A stretch of 9,380 bases of DNA from an uncultured Lachnospiraceae bacterium (GTDB taxonomy: Bacteria > Bacillota_A > Clostridia > Lachnospirales > Lachnospiraceae): NCBI GenBank assembly GCA_910585855.1, contig CAJUGZ010000169.1, positions 1 to 9,380 on the forward strand, written 5' to 3'. The notes below the pieces were generated by a model. It searched no databases. It was not told the origin of the DNA and saw only the letters and a program-made list of their open reading frames with translations. The position numbers and the translations under genes were made by a program. Below, one piece after another: positions 1 to 4,600 of the stretch; positions within the stretch are counted from its first letter, which is position 1, and each line of letters begins with the position of its first letter.

Positions 1-149
1 TACAGGAATTTCGTTTTGCCCTCAGTGAACAGATAAGACAGCAGGTATTTTATACTATTTTCGTTAAAAAAGTCGAAACACAGTTAAAATCAGATACTAT
101 AATTAACTCTTTGAAGCAGTTGGTTCGGCAACAAGGATATCATTTTTAA
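1..149 (+). CDS. 3' end of an unidentified gene, cut by the left window edge
   Basis: An open frame runs from the window start (first full codon at 3) to a TAA at 147-149 and gives 48 residues, beginning QEFRFALSEQIRQQ and ending VRQQGYHF. It reads like the charged, helical C-terminus of a soluble protein. I do not recognise the family. An open frame of this length is not very improbable by chance in AT-rich DNA, and the last 47 bases overlap a minus-strand mini-ORF with better start signals. It could therefore be a true gene end, a decayed fragment, or a chance frame. Sequence to the left of the window would decide. Confidence 0.35.
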   Translation, partial: QEFRFALSEQIRQQVFYTIFVKKVETQLKSDTIINSLKQLVRQQGYHF

Positions 150-195
150 AGTTGTAAAGTCGTGGTAATAAATCAATTAATTCTTTTATCTCCAT
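103..195 (-). CDS. 30-aa mini-ORF with good promoter and RBS; possible small protein or truncated gene start
   Basis: The minus strand has ATG at 195-193 and TAA at 105-103, encoding 30 residues that start MEIKELIDLLPRLYNF and end AEPTASKS. GAGGTG (202-207) lies 6 nt before the ATG, and a TATAAT box (214-219) with a plausible -35 lies just upstream, so the initiation signals are stronger than usual for a chance ORF. The first 16 residues could form an amphipathic helix. No family is recognised. It could be a genuine small protein, or the surviving 5' end of a gene whose remainder was lost. It overlaps the + strand fragment ending at 149 tail-to-tail, and both are unlikely to be conserved genes over that overlap. 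Confidence 0.35.
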   Translation of the reverse strand: MEIKELIDLLPRLYNFKNDILVAEPTASKS

Positions 196-576
196 ATTTT
201 TCACCTCAATTTAATTATACCAGAAAATGGATTCTTATGGAAGAGCAATTAAGTTGGTGCATATAGGAGTAGCCACCATAAGAGAGTTGATTTAGTTTTT
301 TAACAGAATTTGGTTTTTACTTATTTTTTATACATATATTATATCTATTTTACATATATAGTAATATTTAGAATGTATGTATAAAAGTAAGGAATTTTTG
401 TAGAATCAATTTTAAATCTTTCTAATAGATAAATGCCTTGTAAAAGAAAATAAAATTAATTCTGTCGTATTTTTTGTATATTTTAATAAATCATTTTGCG
501 CCCTAAACTTGCATCATTCTTTCGATCCAGATAGATTTTGTTCCTTTCCAAAAGAAAGAGCTTTACTCTATTGTTT
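196..576. other. AT-rich intergenic region without a recognisable gene
   Basis: Apart from the promoter at 214-242, this stretch holds many short poly-A/T runs and a very AT-rich core (about 300-480) with a repeated TACATATA motif. I see no ORF on either strand with a credible start signal. It lies downstream of the minus-strand operon, yet I found no convincing GC-rich hairpin followed by a T-run that would end the operon transcript. The only candidate is a weak pyrimidine/purine symmetry near 541-560. Confidence 0.5.
214..242 (-). promoter_or_regulatory. Candidate sigma-A promoter for the 30-aa mini-ORF
   Basis: On the minus strand a perfect -10 box TATAAT (214-219) is preceded, with a 17-bp spacer, by TTCCAT (237-242), a partial match to TTGACA. 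The -10 box lies about 18 bp before the start codon of the mini-ORF at 195, leaving a very short leader that carries the GAGGTG ribosome binding site. The -10 box and spacing are good; the -35 box is weak. Confidence 0.4.
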
Positions 577-1125
577 TCAATACTTCCTCATAGGTATATT
601 CGATCTCCAAATTTCTATATCATTCAAATTCTGTTCTTTCAGCCAGTCTTCCAAATCTGCATTTGTAAAATCAAAATCTCCATCAGGGTTTACAATAATA
701 TTAGTGATACTTTTTAAATCAAATGGCACATCAATATAAGGCTTTTTAATATTTTCTTGTTTAAAACCTTGTGTATAATCATCTGGTAATTCATTATTGT
801 TTATAACTTCCTCTGGTACAATTAGGGTAGCTCTATATTTTTTTTCCGCCTCAAAACTTTCATGCTCTATAAAAATACGCATATTATTTATTACACTGGT
901 CAGCACTTCTATAACCATATCTTTTCTACATTTTTTATCTGGAATCTCTGAAAAGAGTTCTATAACATCTTCTAAAAATGCGTAGATACATTGTCTTTTA
1001 TCTTCTTCCGTATACCAGACTTTTCCCCAGATAATTTTAATATTTTCAGTGGCTTTCATATGGTCTTCTAATTCTGTAAAATTGATAGATACCCCCTTCA
1101 ATGTCGTCAACTTAACGATTGTCAA
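577..1125 (-). pseudogene. C-terminal fragment of the DUF2971-type gene, downstream of the MITE
   Basis: The frame is open from inside the element to TGA 579-577. The first residues (TIVKLTTL) are encoded by the element's terminal repeat, and native sequence resumes at KGVSINFTELEDHMKATENI. Any call starting at 1125 would rely on a TTG inside the element with no evident ribosome binding site, so this is not an independent 182-aa gene. The piece is the C-terminal half of the DUF2971-type protein, acidic and mostly helical, ending IWRSNIPMRKY. Confidence 0.7.
1089..1098. repeat. Left copy of the 10-bp target-site duplication (ATACCCCCTT)
   Basis: This copy is identical to 1231-1240 at the other flank of the MITE. 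One further base (G at 1088 and 1230) also matches, so the duplication could be counted as 11 bp if the inverted repeat is taken one base shorter. It belongs to the host DUF2971-type gene, where one copy encodes K-G-V and the start of the following Ser codon. Confidence 0.85.
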
Positions 1126-1230
1126 AAGATATCATCAAAATTTATCTACTAAATTATTTGATAAATATGGTTGTTAATTTTCACAAAATTAAATATTTAC
1201 AATCAAAATAACCTTAAGTTGACGACATTG
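1099..1230. mobile_element. 132-bp MITE with 17-bp perfect terminal inverted repeats, probably IS4/IS231-group
   Basis: The left end (1099-1115) reads CAATGTCGTCAACTTAA and the right end (1230 back to 1214) is its exact reverse complement; position 18 differs and 19 matches again. ATACCCCCTT flanks the element on both sides (1089-1098 and 1231-1240). The interior is AT-rich, has no ORF of useful size, and holds a small TTTATC/GATAAA inverted pair (1141-1146, 1160-1165). The element therefore encodes no transposase and must have been moved in trans. From memory, the CAACTTAAG-type end and a 10-12-bp duplication are typical of the IS231/IS4 group; this parent assignment is an inference. It splits the DUF2971-type gene. 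Confidence 0.85.
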
Positions 1231-1576
1231 ATACCCCCTTATCCCTCTGTGCATAATAACTCCACATAGGACGTAAATCTCCATCCATTGAAAAAGAACA
1301 AGTATATACTTTACAAATTGGTTTTACGCTATCTATATCTCTATTTTTATTTATTGGTGAATAAAAAGGATATCGTTGAGAATAACTTTTTATTTTGCTA
1401 AGTACATCCTTATCAGTTAAAATATCATATAACTCCTTGTCCATAGAAGATTTTTTTCTTTCTACAGCTATCCTTAATATTCTAACTGCTTCTTCAAATT
1501 CTGTTGTATCACTCAGAAAACGAGTATCACTAAATCGTAATCGCTTACTATTTATAATGTCTTCTAATATATTTTT
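1214..1576 (-). pseudogene. Middle fragment of the DUF2971-type gene, between the TGA and the MITE
   Basis: The open frame resumes directly after the TGA with KNILEDIINSKRLRFSDTRF and runs into the element, where the inverted repeat supplies four foreign residues (MSST) and a TAA at 1214-1216. An internal ATG at 1444 (MDKELYD) has no strong ribosome binding site. The fragment carries the LRFSD and MWSYYAQRDKGVS parts of the DUF2971 domain. It is a piece of the pseudogene above, listed separately because gene finders may call it as a 76-aa gene. Confidence 0.7.
1231..1240. repeat. Right copy of the 10-bp target-site duplication (ATACCCCCTT)
   Basis: This is the exact partner of 1089-1098. The two identical copies imply little mutation since insertion. 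Deleting 1099-1240, or equivalently 1089-1230, rejoins the gene in frame and gives KGVSINF. Confidence 0.85.
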
Positions 1577-1885
1577 TCAACAGTAATGAAAAATATCATA
1601 CCTCCAGTTTGTAGCTCCATCTACTGCATAATAGTCTAAAGCTAACTTATGTTTGTTTGAAAATTCCTCTTTCATGCCTACATATTTACTAAGGTTCAGC
1701 TCAATAGACATACAATTAGTATAAGATTGTGGCACTCCTGTACATTTTAAAATACGCTGCAAAGAGAGTTCACTATCAATAATTCTCCTTGCACTTTTAA
1801 TATTTGTCAAACATACCATGCAACTTTTTTGCCATAACGTCGAATTTACATATGCGTCATGTAATTCTGCAAAAACTCTTTCCAT
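1577..1885 (-). CDS. N-terminal fragment of the broken DUF2971-type gene (102 aa, ends at premature TGA)
   Basis: This is the part of the disrupted gene that could still be translated from its own start. ATG at 1885 has AGAGGA about 7 nt upstream and follows the 68-aa gene by 15 bp. The 102-residue product starts MERVFAELHDAYVNS and ends NWRYDIFHYC. The middle part, including LKCTGVPQ and KYVGMKEEFSNKH, looks helical and has no family that I recognise. The last residues, DIFHYC, are the start of the DUF2971 domain, which then continues beyond the TGA in the same frame. A functional product is unlikely. Confidence 0.5.
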   Translation of the reverse strand: MERVFAELHDAYVNSTLWQKSCMVCLTNIKSARRIIDSELSLQRILKCTGVPQSYTNCMSIELNLSKYVGMKEEFSNKHKLALDYYAVDGATNWRYDIFHYC

Positions 1886-1900
1886 AATTTTTCCTCTCTT

Positions 1901-2107
1901 CTATACATCAGTATAAATTTTATGATGGTTTCTTGAATTAGAAACTGTCCCATCGCTATTGAGAACTTCTTTAACTTTTACAGTAAAGATATTTTCACCT
2001 GCTGTATAATAGGTTGCAATTCCATCATCATGAGCGTCAATTCGATCAACACCACATTTTCCAACCTCAATTATTCCTTTATTACTTTTTATCTTACGAA
2101 CAAACAT
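1901..2107 (-). CDS. Hypothetical 68-aa protein of unknown function
   Basis: The minus strand has ATG at 2107-2105 and a stop at 1903-1901. I chose this start (MFVRKIKSNKGIIEVG) because it lies one base after the stop of the RHH gene and has AAAAGGGG about 10 nt upstream. A longer version from 2140 would add 11 residues lying in the coding sequence of the previous gene. The protein is small and beta-rich in appearance, with a central ATYYTAGENIFTVKVKEV strand-like segment and a polar tail containing SNSRNHHKIYTDV. There is no signal peptide or membrane segment. No family is recognised. The tight spacing on both sides places it in the hsd operon, probably coupled to the RHH gene. Confidence 0.6.
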   Translation of the reverse strand: MFVRKIKSNKGIIEVGKCGVDRIDAHDDGIATYYTAGENIFTVKVKEVLNSDGTVSNSRNHHKIYTDV

Positions 2108-2108
2108 C

Positions 2109-2288
2109 TTAAAGAATCCCCTTTTCCTCTGGCACATCAAAATAATTATCCAAATATCTTGTCAAAATACGCTCAATCGCAACTGTCTTTGTTTGTCCAA
2201 CTTCTTCACAATATTTTTTGAGTTTTTCATAAACTTCTCGTTCGATATAATAATTCACATATCGCCCGTCTTTCTTTGCTCTTGCCAT
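2109..2288 (-). CDS. Small ribbon-helix-helix (CopG/Arc-like) protein, 59 aa
   Basis: The minus strand has ATG at 2288-2286 and TAA at 2111-2109. The sequence fits a ribbon-helix-helix fold: a basic N-terminus (MARAKKDGR), a beta strand at about residues 9-16 (RYVNYYIE), helix A at about 18-30 (EVYEKLKKYCEEV), a GQT turn, and helix B at about 32-49 (TKTVAIERILTRYL). Such dimers bind DNA through the paired strands and act as small repressors or antitoxins. An AGGGGG ribosome binding site (2294-2299) overlaps the TAG stop of hsdMS, so translation is probably coupled. The next gene starts one base after its stop. It might autoregulate the RM operon or be the antitoxin-like partner of the 68-aa protein; both ideas are inference. 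Confidence 0.75.
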   Translation of the reverse strand: MARAKKDGRYVNYYIEREVYEKLKKYCEEVGQTKTVAIERILTRYLDNYFDVPEEKGIL

Positions 2289-2293
2289 ATAAT

Positions 2294-2299
2294 CCCCCT
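2294..2299 (-). promoter_or_regulatory. RBS of the RHH gene overlapping the hsdMS stop codon
   Basis: AGGGGG on the minus strand starts within the TAG stop of hsdMS (2300-2298) and lies 5 nt before the ATG at 2288. The layout mirrors the hsdR/hsdMS junction and supports the small RHH gene as a real, co-translated operon member. Confidence 0.65.
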
Positions 2300-4586
2300 A
2301 TAATGTTTCACAAAAAGGGAACAATTGTTCCAGTCTTTTTACTATTCGTTGTTGTTCCTCTATAGGTGGAATTGGAATCAATAAATTTTCAACTTGATTT
2401 AAGTAAAATCCTTTTTGAGCTGTTCCTGTTGCCTTGGAAATCATATGTTGTTGTATAAAAGGAGAATCCAAAACATATTTTAAATAACAGTTTAATATTT
2501 TAGTTGATATAACCGCTACACTACGTTGAAATGATATATTATAGCCTCCGTTATAAATACAACTTCGTCCAAGTGTACCCACTATAGTAAAAAATATATC
2601 ACCAATTTGAACCTGAGTACGCAAATTCTCTTGTTCAAAAATTTGTTTTGTAAGATATCTAGCCTGGTTCAAATCAACTAATTTATTGAAATTAATATTT
2701 TGTGCTGAAAGCATTAAATATTCTGTTTTCTCTAAAACACCTTGGGGAGGATTGTGATCACCATCTACAATTTTAGTACAAATCATTCTTAGTCTGCTCC
2801 ATCTCCAATTATCAGGAATATCAAATGGAATATCATTTTCTTCAATAGGTGGTAATGCTTTTTCTTTTTTAATTATCTTTTCTTTAATAAGCTTCTTCTT
2901 TTCTTCTTTAATAGCATCCAACATTTCATCAACAGAGCTATCACTATCAAGTTGCTCTGTTAATTTTCCCTGTATTGCTGCCTGTAAAAGAGCATTTTTT
3001 ATATCGTCTGGAAAAGTAGAATCTAATGTTACTATTTTGTCAGAAACTGATTTAATATTTTTCAACTCTACATGAGTATCATTTTCTAAGCTTTTTTTTA
3101 AATTTAAAATTGCAGTTGATAGTTCTTTTTCTAATACTCTTTTCTTTGAAATATAGATAGATATAGTTTCTTCTGGAGAAAGAATCACTTTTTCCTTATT
3201 CGGAAATCCGCAAAAATCAAAACTATAACCACTGTTAATAATTTCAGATACGGGTACTTTTCTTGCTTTCCATGTTTCTGTCATGGAATTATTTTCTTTT
3301 TCATCTTTTATCTCTAAACGATTATCCCACCATTCGTCTACAACAGAAAAGTCCTCCCTCTTAATAGGGTTCTTTTTCATAGAAAACTTCTGTCCTTCTG
3401 GCAAATCAAAGCGGTAAAACCATGTTTCTGTTGTTACTCCAGTATTATCAAAGAACAAAAGGTTAGTAGTAATGTTTGTGTATGGAGCAAAGCAAGATTC
3501 TGGCAAGCGGATCACTGTATGTAAATTAAATTCTTCCACTAATTTCTTTTTAATCGCTGTTTTGCTGTTGTCACTTCCAAACATAATTCCATCTGGAAGA
3601 ACTACACCACACCTGCCGTTCTTATTCAAACGATACATCATCTCAATTATAAATAAATCTGCTGTTTCTGAATTTCTAAGTTCAGCAGGAAAATTTTTCT
3701 GAATAACTTCAAGCTCTGAGCCGCCGTAAGGTGGATTCATAAGAATAACGTCAAATTTTTCATCATCTGTATATTTTCTTACATCCTGTTCCAAAGAATT
3801 TCCATGTAGTATGTCTGGATCTTCTATATCATGGAGCATCATATTTGTGACGCAAAGCATATATGGAAGCTGCTTCTTTTCCACTCCGCAAAATGATTTC
3901 TGCATAATATCAAGCTGTTCTACTGTAGGATTCTGCTTTTTCATATGCTCTAAAGCATCTACTAAAAATCCGCCTGTCCCACATGCAAAATCCGCTACTT
4001 TTTCTCCGATTTTTGGATCAACTTTATCCGTTACAAAAGTAGTGATTGCTCTTGGGGTAAAAAACTCTCCATTATTTTTCTGTAATCCTTTCAGAAGTGT
4101 TTCATATACATCATTAAAAGCATGTCGGTCACTTCCGTCATTAAAATCAATCTCGTCAAATTCATTGATAACCTGTCTCAAAAGAACGCCATTCTTCATA
4201 AAATTAGATGATTCTTTCATAAATTCTTTCACAAGAAGAGCTGGTCTGGATGTATTTGTAAAAAGAAATACATCTTCATTCTTTTCATTTTTAATTGCAT
4301 CACCTGACAGCATTTTAAAAAGCTTATTATTTATAAAATCAATCAGTTCTTCCCCTGTCATCTGGTTTTTTACAGAAGTAGAAGTCGCCCAGTCTCTCCA
4401 TCTGTATCCTTCTGGGATAACTGGTGTGTAATCTTCTTTAATAAATTCCCATTCTTTTTCTTTATCATCAAACACTTTCAAAAATAATATCCAAATAATT
4501 TGAGATAATCTTTGTTCATCTCCACCGACACCTGCATCGTTTCGCATAATATCTTGAATTCTTTTAATTAAAGCTAATAACGCCAT
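2298..4586 (-). CDS. hsdM: Type I restriction-modification methyltransferase fused to a single-TRD specificity subunit (HsdM-HsdS)
   Basis: This 762-aa protein methylates adenine N6 at the RM target site and gives the complex its specificity. Residues 1-150 are the HsdM N-terminal helical domain (ALLALIKRIQDIMR). The catalytic domain follows, with FFTPRA (175-180), SAM motif I DFACGTGGF (199-207) and the active-site NPPY (284-287). A coiled-coil-rich linker spans about 465-540. HsdS-like sequence follows: AAIQGKL (536-542), the charged EEKKKLIKEK region, PFDIPDNWRWSRL (587-599), one target recognition domain (about 595-740), and the closing helix start EEQQRIVKRLEQLFPFC. HsdM alone is usually near 500 aa and HsdS near 400, so this is one full M plus half an S. 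ATG 4586 has AAAGGAG (4594-4600), which overlaps the hsdR stop. No separate hsdS is present in the window. Confidence 0.93.
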   Translation of the reverse strand: MALLALIKRIQDIMRNDAGVGGDEQRLSQIIWILFLKVFDDKEKEWEFIKEDYTPVIPEGYRWRDWATSTSVKNQMTGEELIDFINNKLFKMLSGDAIKNEKNEDVFLFTNTSRPALLVKEFMKESSNFMKNGVLLRQVINEFDEIDFNDGSDRHAFNDVYETLLKGLQKNNGEFFTPRAITTFVTDKVDPKIGEKVADFACGTGGFLVDALEHMKKQNPTVEQLDIMQKSFCGVEKKQLPYMLCVTNMMLHDIEDPDILHGNSLEQDVRKYTDDEKFDVILMNPPYGGSELEVIQKNFPAELRNSETADLFIIEMMYRLNKNGRCGVVLPDGIMFGSDNSKTAIKKKLVEEFNLHTVIRLPESCFAPYTNITTNLLFFDNTGVTTETWFYRFDLPEGQKFSMKKNPIKREDFSVVDEWWDNRLEIKDEKENNSMTETWKARKVPVSEIINSGYSFDFCGFPNKEKVILSPEETISIYISKKRVLEKELSTAILNLKKSLENDTHVELKNIKSVSDKIVTLDSTFPDDIKNALLQAAIQGKLTEQLDSDSSVDEMLDAIKEEKKKLIKEKIIKKEKALPPIEENDIPFDIPDNWRWSRLRMICTKIVDGDHNPPQGVLEKTEYLMLSAQNINFNKLVDLNQARYLTKQIFEQENLRTQVQIGDIFFTIVGTLGRSCIYNGGYNISFQRSVAVISTKILNCYLKYVLDSPFIQQHMISKATGTAQKGFYLNQVENLLIPIPPIEEQQRIVKRLEQLFPFCETL

Positions 4587-4593
4587 ATTTTTA

Positions 4594-4600
4594 CTCCTTT
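4594..4600 (-). promoter_or_regulatory. RBS of hsdMS overlapping the hsdR stop codon
   Basis: AAAGGAG on the minus strand begins inside the TAA stop of hsdR (4601-4599) and lies 7 nt before the hsdMS ATG. This supports the annotated start and suggests translational coupling, which would keep restriction and modification subunits in step. Confidence 0.7.

Larger units (their letters stand above)
577..1885 (-). pseudogene. DUF2971-type gene, disrupted by an in-frame TGA and by a 132-bp MITE
   Basis: Read on the minus strand, one frame runs from ATG 1885 through TGA 1579-1577 and on to the edge of an inserted element. After removal of the element and one target copy (142 bp) it continues in the same frame to TGA 579-577. 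The restored gene is 389 codons including the final stop. The DUF2971 hallmarks are DIFHYC followed by LRFSDTRFLSD, then MWSYYAQRDKGVS joined to INF across the insertion, which fits the family pattern of a W-x-x-Y-A segment followed by KGV-x-I-x-F. About 95 residues precede the recognisable domain. It begins 15 bp after the 68-aa gene with RBS AGAGGA, so it is the last gene of the hsd operon. DUF2971 proteins have no settled function; many lie near mobile or defence genes. Two independent lesions argue strongly that it is inactive. Confidence 0.85.

Noticed and set aside
196..576. CRISPR array or tandem repeat in the AT-rich left gap
   Set aside because: Only short AT-rich words recur (such as TACATATA); there is no regular repeat-spacer pattern.
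509..739. + strand 76-codon ORF overlapping the end of the DUF2971 pseudogene
   Set aside because: It has no ribosome binding site, mostly overlaps antisense native DUF2971 sequence, and is Phe/Ser-rich as expected for a shadow of an AT-rich gene.
1099..1230. Inverted repeat at the DUF2971 locus read as a transcription terminator between two genes
   Set aside because: The arms are about 100 bp apart and flanked by direct repeats, and the coding frame resumes exactly after removal. This fits a transposon insertion, not a terminator.
3811..4431. Long + strand open frame (206 codons) opposite hsdMS
   Set aside because: It is antisense to well-supported HsdM catalytic sequence, has no ribosome binding site, and reads as a Ser/Phe-rich shadow protein.
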